From Micromonospora phaseoli (lineage in GTDB: Bacteria > Actinomycetota > Actinomycetes > Mycobacteriales > Micromonosporaceae): DNA of 64,000 nt. Position numbers and translations under genes: made by a program. Location of the stretch: contig NZ_FNYV01000001.1 of assembly GCF_900109115.1 (NCBI RefSeq), positions 943,003 to 1,007,002 of the forward strand. The letters are read 5' to 3'. The notes under the pieces were generated by a model. The model did not search any database. It saw only the letters and a list, made by a program, of their open reading frames with translations, and was not told where the DNA came from. This document shows, piece after piece, positions 35,415 to 46,485 of this stretch. The stretch's first letter is position 1, and every line of letters begins with the position of its first letter.

Positions 35415-36583
35415 CCGTCACCACGCCACGGGGCTTCCGGGCGGCCGGGGTGGCCGCCGGCCTCAAGAGCAGCGGCGCGCCCGACGTGGCGTTGGTGGTC
35501 AACGACGGCCCCGACGCCGGGGTCGCCGCGGTCTTCACCGGCAACCGGGTCAAGGCCGCGCCGGTGCTCTGGAGCCAGCAGGTCGTCCGGGGTGGCGTGG
35601 TCCGGGCCGTGGTGCTCAACTCCGGTGGGGCGAACGCCTGCACCGGCCCGGCCGGCTTCCAGGACACCCACGCCACCGCCGAGCACACCGCCGCGACGCT
35701 GACCTCCAGCAGCCCGCGCCGGATGCTCGGCGCGGGCGAGGTGGCGGTCTGCTCCACTGGTCTGATCGGTGAGCGGCTGCCGATGCCCGCGCTGCTTGCC
35801 GGCGTGGACGCCGCCGTACGTGGGCTCTCGTCCGACGGCGGGCCAGCCGCCGCCGAAGCGATCATGACCACCGACACCCGGCCGAAGACCACCGTGGCGC
35901 GCGGCGACGGCTGGACCGTCGGCGGCATGGCCAAGGGCGCCGGGATGTTGGCCCCGGCCATGGCCACCATGCTCTGCGTGCTCACCACCGATGCGGTGGC
36001 CGGTCCGGACCTGCTCGACGCCGCGCTGCGCGCCGCCACCCGGGTCACCCTCGACCGGGTCGACTCCGACGGCTGCATGTCGACAAACGACACGGTGCTG
36101 CTGCTGTCCAGCGGCGCCTCCGGCGTCGCGCCGAGCGAGGCCGAGCTGACCGCCGCGGTCACCGCCACCTGCCACGACCTGGCCCAGCAGTTGCTCGCCG
36201 ACGCCGAGGGCGCCACCAAGCAGGTCACCATCGACGTCGTCGGTGCTGCCGCCGAGGACGAGGCGGTCGAGGTGGGCCGGGCGGTGGCCCGCAACAACCT
36301 GGTGAAGACCGCGCTGTTCGGCAACGACCCGAACTGGGGGCGGATCCTCGCCGCCGTCGGCACTACCGCCGCCGCGTTCGATCCGGACAGCGTCGACGTG
36401 GCGGTCAACGGCATCTGGGTCTGCCGGTCGGGTGCGGCGGCCGAGGACCGGTCGAAGGTCGACCTCACCGGCCGGGACGTCACCATCCGGATCGACCTGC
36501 ACGCCGGCACCGCCGAGGCGACGGTGTGGACCAACGACCTGTCGCACGCCTACGTGCACGAGAACTCGGCGTACTCGACATGA
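35411..36583 (+). CDS. argJ: ornithine acetyltransferase / N-acetylglutamate synthase
   Basis: 390 aa. It recycles the acetyl group from acetylornithine to glutamate. It is an Ntn-type self-cleaving protein: the processing site is [25 protein letters not shown], where the Thr of ATM becomes the nucleophile. Other landmarks are [13 protein letters not shown] and [20 protein letters not shown]. The GTG at 35411 overlaps the preceding micro-ORF and has GAAAGG eight bases upstream. Its end overlaps argB as ATGA. Confidence 0.97.
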   Translation: MTVTTPRGFRAAGVAAGLKSSGAPDVALVVNDGPDAGVAAVFTGNRVKAAPVLWSQQVVRGGVVRAVVLNSGGANACTGPAGFQDTHATAEHTAATLTSSSPRRMLGAGEVAVCSTGLIGERLPMPALLAGVDAAVRGLSSDGGPAAAEAIMTTDTRPKTTVARGDGWTVGGMAKGAGMLAPAMATMLCVLTTDAVAGPDLLDAALRAATRVTLDRVDSDGCMSTNDTVLLLSSGASGVAPSEAELTAAVTATCHDLAQQLLADAEGATKQVTIDVVGAAAEDEAVEVGRAVARNNLVKTALFGNDPNWGRILAAVGTTAAAFDPDSVDVAVNGIWVCRSGAAAEDRSKVDLTGRDVTIRIDLHAGTAEATVWTNDLSHAYVHENSAYST

Positions 36584-37463
36584 ACCTGACCTCCGACCTC
36601 GCCCGCGCCCAGGCCAAGGCCGCCACCCTGATCGAGGCGCTGCCCTGGCTGGTCCGCCTCTCCGGCTCGACCGTCGTGATCAAGTACGGCGGTAACGCGA
36701 TGGTCGACCCGGAGTTGCAGCGGGCCTTCGCCGCCGACATGGTGTTTCTGCGCTATGTCGGCCTCAAGCCGGTCGTGGTGCACGGCGGTGGGCCGCAGAT
36801 CTCGGCCATGCTCGGCCGGCTGGGCATCGACAGCGAGTTCCGGGGCGGCCTGCGGGTGACCACCCCGGAGGCGATGGATGTCGTCCGGATGGTGCTGTTC
36901 GGGCAGGTCGGCCGGGAACTGGTCGGTCTGATCAACGCGCACGGCCCGTTCGCGGTCGGCCTCTCCGGTGAGGACGCCGGGCTGTTCACCGCCGTGCGGC
37001 GGCCGGCGTACGTCGACGGGCAGCCGGTCGACATCGGCCAGGTCGGCGACGTGGAGTCGGTGAACACCTCGGCCGTGGCCGACCTGATCGGTGCCGGCCG
37101 CATCCCGGTGATCTCCACGGTGGCCCCGGACGCCGACGGGGTACTGCACAATCTGAACGCCGACACCGCCGCCGCCGCGCTGGCCGTGGCCCTGCGGGCG
37201 CGCAAGCTGGTCGTGCTCACCGACGTCTCCGGTCTCTACGCGAACTGGCCCGACACGTCCAGCCTGATCAGCGAGATCACCGCCGACGAGTTGGCGAAGC
37301 TCCTGCCGTCGCTGGAGTCGGGCATGGTGCCCAAGATGGAGGCCTGCCTGCGGGCCGTCAGCGGTGGAGTGCCCGCCGCGCACGTCGTCGACGGCCGGGT
37401 CGCCCACTCCACCCTGTTGGAAGTGTTCACGTCGGAAGGCTTCGGAACCATGGTGATCCCGTC

Positions 37464-37467
<4 letters not shown>
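36580..37467 (+). CDS. argB: acetylglutamate kinase
   Basis: 295 aa amino acid kinase. Segments: [87 protein letters not shown] and [14 protein letters not shown]. It phosphorylates N-acetylglutamate. The N-terminal extension of about 25 residues ([21 protein letters not shown]) matches the helix found in arginine-feedback-inhibited hexameric forms. Joined to argJ and argD by ATGA overlaps. Confidence 0.97.
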
Positions 37468-40109
<2,642 letters not shown>

Positions 40110-40113
<4 letters not shown>

Positions 40114-40181
40114 CCGTTGTCGCGAGCGCGGGCAGGGAACGAGCGCGGCGAGTGAGCCCCGCAGTCGGGAGCGGAAGGTGA
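40110..40181 (+). CDS. micro-ORF in a repeat at the argR-argH junction
   Basis: A 23-codon ORF opened by ATGA overlap with argR. The segment 40123-40180 is a diverged copy of the repeat between argC and argJ (shared CCCCGCAGTCG and ending GGAAGG). Its stop overlaps a GTG at 40178 in the argH frame. It probably bridges translation rather than encoding a functional peptide. Confidence 0.3.
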
Positions 40182-40192
40182 GCGCTGCAACA

Positions 40193-41656
40193 ATGGGCGG
40201 GGTGGACGACAAGAGCCTGACCGAGAACAGCGCAGCGGCCAACCGGACGAGCCTGTGGGGAGGCCGGTTCGCCGGCGGCCCCTCAGAGGCGCTGGCCCGG
40301 CTGTCGGTGAGCGTGCAGTTCGACTGGCGGCTGGCCCCGTACGACATCGCCGGTTCCCGGGCGCACGCCCGGGTGCTGGCCGGCGCCGGCCTGCTCGACC
40401 CGGACGAACTGGGCCGCATCCTCGCCGCCCTGGACGACCTGGAGGCCGCCTGTGCCTCCGGCGCGTTCCGCCCGACCGTCGACGACGAGGACGTGCACAC
40501 CGCGCTGGAGCGCGGGCTGTTGGAGCGGCTCGGCAGCCTCGGCGGCAAGCTGCGCGCCGGCCGGTCCCGGAACGACCAGGTCGCCACCGATCTGCGGCTC
40601 TACCTGCGTGATCACGCCCGGGGCGTGGCCGCACGGCTGGTGGAGCTGGCCGAGGCGCTGGTAGAGCAGGCCGCGCGGCACGTGGAGACGGCCGCGCCGG
40701 GCATGACCCACCTCCAGCACGCCCAGCCGGTCACCTTCGGCCACTGGCTGCTGGCCCACGTGCAGCCGCTGCTGCGGGACCTGGAGCGGCTGCGGGACTG
40801 GGACCACCGGGCTGCGGTCAGCCCGCTCGGCGCGGGGGCGCTGGCCGGTTCGGGGCTGCCGCTGGACCCGGTGGCGGTCTCGAAGGAGTTGGGCTTCCGG
40901 ACGTCCTTCGCCAACTCGATGGACGCGGTCGCCGACCGGGACTTCGTCGCCGAGTTCCTCTTCACCACCGCGCTGATCGGGGTGCACCTGTCGCGCCTCG
41001 GCGAGGAGGTGGTGCTCTGGACGTCGCAGGAGTTCGGTTGGGTCGAGTTGGACGACGCCTTCGCCACCGGGTCGTCGATCATGCCGCAGAAGAAGAACGC
41101 GGACATCGCCGAGCTGGCCAGGGGCAAGTCCGGTCGGCTCGTGGGCGGGCTGGTCAGCGTGCTGACCATGCTCAAGGGCCTGCCGATGACGTACGACCGG
41201 GACATGCAGGAGGACAAGGAGCCGGCCTTCGACGCGGTCGACACCCTGGAACTGCTGCTGCCGGCCCTCGCCGGGATGATCTCCACGATGACGGTACGCG
41301 TCGACCGCCTGGTCGCCGCCGCGCCGGTGGGCTTCTCGCTGGCCACCGAGGTGGCCGACTGGCTGGTGCGCCGGGGTGTGGCGTTCCGCGACGCGCACGA
41401 GATCACCGGCAAGCTGGTGGCGCTCTGCGCGGCCCGGGACTGTGCCCTCGACGAGGTCTCCGACGAGGATCTGGCCGCGGTCAGCGAGCACCTCGACCCG
41501 GCCGTACGCGACGTGCTGTCGGTCCGCTCGGCCCTCGCCGCTCGGATCACCCCCGGCTCGACCGGCCCCGGTCCGGTCGCCGACCAGCTCGCCGCCGCCG
41601 CCGACCAGCTGGCCGGCTGGCGGGAGTGGACCGCCGAGAGCGTCGTACCCCGCTGA
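40193..41656 (+). CDS. argH: argininosuccinate lyase
   Basis: 487 aa, fumarase/aspartase superfamily. LWGGRFAGGPSEAL, LRAGRSRNDQVATDLRLYLRD, MTHLQHAQPVTFGHWLLAH and the flexible signature loop GSSIMPQKKNADIAELARGKSGRL are all present. It releases arginine and fumarate. The start is uncertain: ATG 40193 follows GGAAGG by 15 bases, GTG 40178 would be translationally coupled to the micro-ORF before it, and GTG 40202 is also possible. Last gene of the arginine operon; argG is not in this window. Confidence 0.95.
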   Translation: MGGVDDKSLTENSAAANRTSLWGGRFAGGPSEALARLSVSVQFDWRLAPYDIAGSRAHARVLAGAGLLDPDELGRILAALDDLEAACASGAFRPTVDDEDVHTALERGLLERLGSLGGKLRAGRSRNDQVATDLRLYLRDHARGVAARLVELAEALVEQAARHVETAAPGMTHLQHAQPVTFGHWLLAHVQPLLRDLERLRDWDHRAAVSPLGAGALAGSGLPLDPVAVSKELGFRTSFANSMDAVADRDFVAEFLFTTALIGVHLSRLGEEVVLWTSQEFGWVELDDAFATGSSIMPQKKNADIAELARGKSGRLVGGLVSVLTMLKGLPMTYDRDMQEDKEPAFDAVDTLELLLPALAGMISTMTVRVDRLVAAAPVGFSLATEVADWLVRRGVAFRDAHEITGKLVALCAARDCALDEVSDEDLAAVSEHLDPAVRDVLSVRSALAARITPGSTGPGPVADQLAAAADQLAGWREWTAESVVPR

Positions 41657-41667
41657 CGTCCGACAGT

Positions 41668-41698
41668 GCGCGGTACGTGGTCCCACCACGTGCCGCGC
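41668..41698. terminator. hairpin terminator after argH
   Basis: A 13-bp stem (41668-41680 with 41686-41698, one T-G pair, left arm GCGCGGTACGTGG) with a TCCCA loop starts 11 bases after the argH stop. Confidence 0.7.
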
Positions 41699-42014
41699 AT
41701 GTCCTTGCCCGACCTGACTCCCCGGCGATCGAGGGATCTTCGTCGTGGCCCGAGCCGCCCTCCGGCTTCGGGGATGTCTCCTCTTCTGCGGTCCCTGTCG
41801 AGTTGAACCGTTCACGCTGTCAGGCGGCATGCACCGGTGGCGAGTCACCGCGATCCGTTCGCGCTGTCAGCTCGACAGGACGCGCACACCCCACGCGCGC
41901 CGCCGCGATCCGGTCACCGGGGCCTGGTCGACGCGGGGTTCGACCTCCGCAGCGGCACCGGCGTTTGTGCCAGCGCGGGTAGGCCGCAGTTTGCCGGTCG
42001 GGCGTGGGCTGCGG
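41699..42014. other. intergenic region with a direct and an inverted repeat
   Basis: No gene is supported here. CCGTTCACGCTGTCAG (41808-41823) recurs as CCGTTCGCGCTGTCAG (41855-41870), and CTGTCGAG (41795-41802) is inverted as CTCGACAG (41871-41878), flanking the pair. The frame leading into the glycosylase gene stays open but shows no family similarity. Confidence 0.5.
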
Positions 42015-42020
42015 TTACCT
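42015..42020 (+). promoter_or_regulatory. possible -10 of a leaderless promoter for the DNA glycosylase
   Basis: TTACCT (or TACCTG one base on) ends six bases before GTG 42027, with no Shine-Dalgarno sequence. Weaker than the other leaderless cases in the window. Confidence 0.35.
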
Positions 42021-42026
42021 GGATTC

Positions 42027-42632
42027 GTGGACCACTCCTGGCTGCGGGCTCCCGCCGCACACGTCGCGCAGACCGCACAGACGCTGCTGGGCTGGGAGGT
42101 GTCGGCAAACGGGGTCCGGATCCGGCTGACCGAGGTCGAGGCGTACGCCGGCACCGGCGCGGATCCGGCCTCGCACGCCCACCGTGGGCCGACTCCCCGT
42201 ACGAAGGTCATGTTCGGCCCGGCGGGGCATGCCTACACGTACTTCGTCTTCGGAGTGCACTGGTGTCTGAATCTCGTCTGCGGCGGCGAGGGGGAGGCGG
42301 CGGCGGTGCTGCTGCGCGCCGGTGAGGTGGTGGACGGCCTGGACCTGGCCCGCAAGCGGCGCGGGGAGGTGGCCGACCGCGACCTGGCCCGTGGTCCTGC
42401 CCGACTGGTGGTCGCGCTCGGCGTCGACGCGGCGGCGAACGGCACCAGCGTCGTCGACGGGACCGGGCCACTGCTGCTGACCCCGCCGACCCGCCCGGTC
42501 GTGCCGTCCGAGGTCTCCGCCGGCCCGCGCGTCGGCGTGGCCGCCGCCCACGAGGTGCCCTGGCGCTTCTGGATCACCGGCGACCCGACGGTCAGCCCGT
42601 ACCGCCGCCACGTGCCACGGCGACGAACGTGA
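42027..42632 (+). CDS. 3-methyladenine DNA glycosylase (AAG/MPG family)
   Basis: 201 aa, the usual length of bacterial members. VRIRLTEVEAYAGTGADPASHAHRGPTPRTKVMFGPAGHAYTYFVFGVHWCLNLVC contains the active-site glutamate (EVEAY) and the base-flipping region, and ARGPARL follows. It removes alkylated purines from DNA. GTG 42027 matches the family N-terminus (VDHSWLRAPAAHVAQTLLG-like). The gene is alone, between the arginine operon and a flavin monooxygenase pair. Confidence 0.93.
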   Translation: MDHSWLRAPAAHVAQTAQTLLGWEVSANGVRIRLTEVEAYAGTGADPASHAHRGPTPRTKVMFGPAGHAYTYFVFGVHWCLNLVCGGEGEAAAVLLRAGEVVDGLDLARKRRGEVADRDLARGPARLVVALGVDAAANGTSVVDGTGPLLLTPPTRPVVPSEVSAGPRVGVAAAHEVPWRFWITGDPTVSPYRRHVPRRRT

Positions 42633-42703
42633 CGAGCCCGGCTCGCGACGTGCGGCATCCCGCGACGGCCTGCCGGATACGCGAGGCGGCCCGGTTCGTG
42701 GAA

Positions 42704-42721
42704 TAGTTGACTCGTCAAATA
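42704..42721 (+). promoter_or_regulatory. MarR-type palindromic operator upstream of the flavin monooxygenase pair
   Basis: TAGTTGACTCGTCAAATA is an 18-base imperfect palindrome with a perfect TTGAC-TC-GTCAA core. It overlaps a TTGACT that could be a -35, 55 bases before the monooxygenase start. MarR-family sites often look like this. The regulator is not in the window. Confidence 0.5.
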
Positions 42722-42776
42722 TGTTGTCGAGTGCGCCGGGCACCACCCGCCCGGTCGGACGACACGAGGAGCTGTG

Positions 42777-43916
42777 ATGCAGTTCGGAGTCTTCACCGTC
42801 GGCGACGTCACGGTCGACCCGACCAACGGCCGTGAGCCGACCGAGGCCGAGCGGATCAAGGCGATGGTGGCCATCGCGCTCAAGGCCGAGGAGGTCGGCC
42901 TCGACGTCTTCGCCACCGGTGAGCACCACAACCCGCCGTTCGTGCCCTCGTCGCCCACCACGATGCTGGGCTACATCGCCGCCCGCACCGAACGGCTGCT
43001 GCTCTCCACCGCCACCACGCTGATCACCACCAACGACCCGGTGAAGATCGCCGAGGACTACGCGATGCTCCAGCACCTGGCCGACGGCCGGGTCGACCTG
43101 ATGATGGGCCGGGGCAACACCGGCCCGGTCTACCCCTGGTTCGGCCAGGACATCCGCAACGGCATCCCGCTCGCGATCGAGAACTACGACCTGCTGCGCC
43201 GGCTCTGGCGCGAGGACGTGGTCGACTGGCAGGGCAAGTTCCGCACCCCGCTGCAGTCGTTCACCTCGACCCCGCGCCCGCTCGACGACGTACCCCCGTT
43301 CGTCTGGCACGGCTCGATCCGCAGCCCGGAGATCGCCGAGCAGGCCGCCTACTACGGCGACGGATTCTTCGCCAACCACATCTTCTGGCCCGCCGAGCAC
43401 ACCCGGCGGATGGTCGGTCTGTACCGGCAGCGCTTCGAGCACTACGGCCACGGCACCGCCGACCAGGCCATCGTCGGCCTCGGCGGCCAGGTGTTCATGC
43501 GACGCAACTCCCAGGACGCGGTACGCGAGTTCCGGCCGTACTTCGACAACGCGCCGGTCTACGGGCACGGCCCGTCGCTGGAGGAGTTCACCGCGCAGAC
43601 CCCGCTGACCGTGGGCAGCCCGCAGCAGGTCATCGACCGTACGCTCGGCTTCCGCGACTACGTGGGCGACTACCAGCGGCAGCTCTTCCTCCTCGACCAC
43701 GCGGGGCTGCCGCTGAAGACCGTGCTCGAGCAGCTCGATCTCCTCGGCGAGGAGGTCGTGCCGGTGCTGCGCAAGGAGTTCGACTCGCTGCGGCCGGCGC
43801 ACGTGCCGCTGGCGCCGACGCACGCCTCGCTGCGGGCCGCCGCGCAACGCGCGCCGCAGACCGGCGGGACCTCGACCGGTGACCTGGCCGGGGCCGGCGC
43901 GGAGATCGAGCGGTGA
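42777..43916 (+). CDS. LLM-class flavin-dependent oxidoreductase (CE1758-like)
   Basis: 379 aa luciferase-like TIM-barrel monooxygenase. MQFGVFTVGDVTVDPTNGREPTE, FATGEHHNPPFVPSSPTTMLGYIAARTERL and DLMMGRGNTGPVYPWFGQD are typical. It would use FMNH2 supplied by the FMN reductase encoded next (GTGA overlap at 43913), the usual two-component arrangement. Substrate unknown. ATG 42777 has GAGGAG five bases upstream; GTG 42774 is too close to it. A MarR-type palindrome lies in the promoter region. Confidence 0.92.
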   Translation: MQFGVFTVGDVTVDPTNGREPTEAERIKAMVAIALKAEEVGLDVFATGEHHNPPFVPSSPTTMLGYIAARTERLLLSTATTLITTNDPVKIAEDYAMLQHLADGRVDLMMGRGNTGPVYPWFGQDIRNGIPLAIENYDLLRRLWREDVVDWQGKFRTPLQSFTSTPRPLDDVPPFVWHGSIRSPEIAEQAAYYGDGFFANHIFWPAEHTRRMVGLYRQRFEHYGHGTADQAIVGLGGQVFMRRNSQDAVREFRPYFDNAPVYGHGPSLEEFTAQTPLTVGSPQQVIDRTLGFRDYVGDYQRQLFLLDHAGLPLKTVLEQLDLLGEEVVPVLRKEFDSLRPAHVPLAPTHASLRAAAQRAPQTGGTSTGDLAGAGAEIER

Positions 43917-44536
43917 CCGTGCGCAGCCTGGCGGTGGTGTCGGCCGGTCTCAGCCAGCCTTCGTCGACCCGGCTGCTCGCCGACCAGCTCGCCGCGGCCA
44001 CCCGTGACGAGCTGGTCCGGCGTGGCGAGGAGGTGGAGCTGCGACCGGTCGAGCTGCGCGAGCACGCCCACGACATCGTCAACCACCTGCTCACCGGTTT
44101 CCCGTCGGAGTCGTTGCGGCAGGTGCTGGACCAGGTCACCGGGGCCGACGGGTTGATCGCGGTAACGCCGATCTTCAACGCCTCGTACAACGGGCTGTTC
44201 AAGTCGTTCTTCGACCTGGTCGACGCCGAGGCGGTGGGCGGCCGGCCGGTGCTGGTCGGTGCCACCGGTGGCACCGCCCGGCACTCGCTGGCTCTGGAAC
44301 ACGCGGTCCGCCCGATGTTCACCTACCTGCGGGCGGTGACGGTGCCGACGGCGGTCTTCGCCGCACCCGAGGACTGGTCCGGCGGTGCCGCGGACGGCGC
44401 GTTGCGCGCGCGGATCGTCCGGGCCGGCCGGGAACTGGCCGAGCAGGTCCACCGCACGGCACCCTCGGACGGGCCGACCGACCCGTTCGCGCTCACCACC
44501 AGCTTCGAGCAGCTGCTGGGCGGTCGGGACACCTGA
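43913..44536 (+). CDS. NAD(P)H-dependent FMN reductase (CE1759-like)
   Basis: 207 aa flavodoxin-like reductase. LAVVSAGLSQPSSTRLLADQLA binds FMN phosphate, then DGLIAVTPIFNASYNGLFKSFFDLVD, and GATGGTARHSLALEHAVRPMF. It should supply reduced FMN to the overlapping monooxygenase. The gene ends before a long dyad that separates it from the convergent stress-protein cluster. Confidence 0.92.
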   Translation: MTVRSLAVVSAGLSQPSSTRLLADQLAAATRDELVRRGEEVELRPVELREHAHDIVNHLLTGFPSESLRQVLDQVTGADGLIAVTPIFNASYNGLFKSFFDLVDAEAVGGRPVLVGATGGTARHSLALEHAVRPMFTYLRAVTVPTAVFAAPEDWSGGAADGALRARIVRAGRELAEQVHRTAPSDGPTDPFALTTSFEQLLGGRDT

Positions 44537-44552
44537 CACCCACCACCCCGCA

Positions 44553-44622
44553 CCGCGTCGATCTAGGGACTGTCGTCGTCGCTGGAGATCGACTAGCGAC
44601 GATAACCCCTAGATCGACGCGG
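44553..44622. terminator. long two-part dyad, probable bidirectional terminator
   Basis: A 16-bp perfect outer stem (44553-44568, CCGCGTCGATCTAGGG, with 44607-44622) encloses an eight-bp inner stem (44576-44583 with 44595-44602). It lies between convergent genes and is the third long dyad of this kind in the window. Confidence 0.7.
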
Positions 44623-44638
44623 CGGGGGTAGCGGTGGG

Positions 44639-45484
44639 TCAGAGCTCCGGCTGGTGCGGGTGGGCGACGAGCACCGGGCAGCGGGCGTGCTGCACCAGCC
44701 CCTGGCTGACCGAGCCGAGCAGTAGGCCGGCGAAGCCGCCCCGGCCGCGCGATCCGGCCACCACCAACGCGGCATCCCCGGTCGCCTCGATCAGCGCCTG
44801 GTCGGGCTTTGGCGCGGTGACCAGTCGTTCCTCCACGGTCAGGCCGGGATTGCTGCCCCGCGCCGCCGCGCCGGCCGTGGCGAGCAGCGTCGCCGCCGGC
44901 CCGTCCTCGGCCGCGTCGGACTCGTCGGTGACGTGCAGCAGCACCAGCGTGCCACCGCGCCGCATGGCCTCCTCGGCGCCGAACCCGACGGCGAGTTCGG
45001 CCGACTCCGAGCCGTCCACGCCGACCAGCACCGGCCCGTCGGTCGGGATCGGTCGATCGGGCGGCCGGATCACCAGCACCGGGCAGTGTCCGTGCGCGGC
45101 GACCTGGGTGCCGACCGAGCCGAGCAGCAGCCCGGCGAAGCCGCCCAGGCCACGGCTGCCCACCACGACCAGCTCCGCCCGGCGGGACTCCTCGACGAGC
45201 GTCGCGCCCGGCCCGCCGGCCACCTGACGCACCTCGACCGTCAGGCCCGGCCACCGGTCGACCAGCTCGGCGGCGGTCTGTTCGAGCATCTTCCGGCCGT
45301 CCTCCGACGCCGCCGGGACTCCCACCTCGTACGGGTTGATCGGCACGCCGTAGCCGAGCGGGTGCAGGTAGCCGTGTACCAGGTGCAGTGGGCGCGACCG
45401 CCACACCGCCGCCTGTGCCGCGTGTTCCGCGGCGACCAGGCTCGGCGGTGAGCCGTCCACCCCCACCACGACAGGTCGGTTCAT
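44639..45484 (-). CDS. universal stress protein, tandem UspA domains, copy A
   Basis: 281 aa with two UspA domains (about 5-145 and 150-281). Each has the start VVVGVDGSPPSLVA or VLVGVDGSESAELA and the ATP-binding end GSRGLGGFAGLLLGSVGTQVAAHGHCPVLV or GSRGRGGFAGLLLGSVSQGLVQHARCPVLV. The G2xG9xG(S/T) motifs are intact, indicating ATP binding. ATG 45484 has GGAGG ten bases upstream. It is the last gene of a stress-type cluster with a second Usp, a P-type ATPase and ppdK. Confidence 0.93.
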   Translation of the reverse strand: MNRPVVVGVDGSPPSLVAAEHAAQAAVWRSRPLHLVHGYLHPLGYGVPINPYEVGVPAASEDGRKMLEQTAAELVDRWPGLTVEVRQVAGGPGATLVEESRRAELVVVGSRGLGGFAGLLLGSVGTQVAAHGHCPVLVIRPPDRPIPTDGPVLVGVDGSESAELAVGFGAEEAMRRGGTLVLLHVTDESDAAEDGPAATLLATAGAAARGSNPGLTVEERLVTAPKPDQALIEATGDAALVVAGSRGRGGFAGLLLGSVSQGLVQHARCPVLVAHPHQPEL

Positions 45485-45588
45485 CAGCAAAGGTCCTCCA
45501 TGAGTCGGTCGGGTCATTGTCGACGCGGCCCCGCCTGCGGGCGGCCCCGACACACCACCGAAGGAGCCGACGTCGGCGCGACGGTCGG

Positions 45589-46485
45589 TCAGCTTCTGGT
45601 GACCGTACCCACCTTCCGGACGATCGCCAGCGGGGAGTGGGCGTGGTGCAGCACCGCGTGGCTGACCGAGCCGAGCAGCAGCCCGCCCAGCGCACCCCGC
45701 CCCCGTGCGCCGAGGACCACCAGCTGGGCGTTGCGGGACTCCTCCACCAACGCCCGGGCCGGGGAACCCCGGACCAGCCGCCGCCGCACCGTCACCTCCG
45801 GGTACCGCTCCGACCAGCCGGCCACCGACTCGGCGAGCGTGCGTTCCTCCTCCTCACGGAAGGCGTCCAGGTCGTAGACCAGGGGCAGGATGTCCCCGGG
45901 GCCGACTGGGGTCGGGTAGAGCCAGGCGTGCACCGCGACCAGTTCGGCGCCGCGCCAGGCCGCCTGCTCGAAGGCGAACCCGACGGCCTCCCGGGACAGC
46001 TCCGAGCCGTCGACACCGACCACCACCGGCCCGTCCGCCCGCGACTCGTCGCGGACCACCAGCACCGGGCTGTCGGCGTGGGCGCTGACCTGCACGGCCA
46101 CCGAGCCGAGCAGCAGGCCGGCGAAGCCGCCAAGGCCACGGTTGCCGAGCACGATCAGTGCGGCGTCGCGGGCTTCGGCGAGCAGCACGGCCGTGGCCGC
46201 GCCGTCGACCACCACGCCGGTGACGGGCACCTCCGGGGCCACCTTGCCGGCCTCGGCGACGGCCTCCGTCACGCACCGCTCCGCCTGGTTGCGCAGCCCG
46301 CCCTCGGCGGGCGCACCCGGCGCGGGGCCCAGCGGTACGCCCATCAGCGGCCAGATGAACGCGTGCACGATCCGCAGCGGGCGGTGTCGGTACGCCGCCT
46401 CCCGCGCGGCGGCACGCACCGCGTGCAGGGCGATCTCGGAGCCGTCCACACCCACCACGACGGGGGCACCGGTGTTGCTGGCCAT
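45589..46485 (-). CDS. universal stress protein, tandem UspA domains, copy B
   Basis: 298 aa with two UspA domains. The ATP-binding motifs are GNRGLGGFAGLLLGSVAVQVSAHADSPVLVV and GARGRGALGGLLLGSVSHAVLHHAHSPLAIV. It is similar to the copy downstream but clearly diverged. ATG 46485 is preceded by AGGAGG and shares its A with the stop codon of the upstream P-type ATPase (TGATG), so the two are translationally coupled. In actinomycetes such proteins are often induced by hypoxia or dormancy; no experimental evidence is given by the sequence itself. Confidence 0.93.
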   Translation of the reverse strand: MASNTGAPVVVGVDGSEIALHAVRAAAREAAYRHRPLRIVHAFIWPLMGVPLGPAPGAPAEGGLRNQAERCVTEAVAEAGKVAPEVPVTGVVVDGAATAVLLAEARDAALIVLGNRGLGGFAGLLLGSVAVQVSAHADSPVLVVRDESRADGPVVVGVDGSELSREAVGFAFEQAAWRGAELVAVHAWLYPTPVGPGDILPLVYDLDAFREEEERTLAESVAGWSERYPEVTVRRRLVRGSPARALVEESRNAQLVVLGARGRGALGGLLLGSVSHAVLHHAHSPLAIVRKVGTVTRS

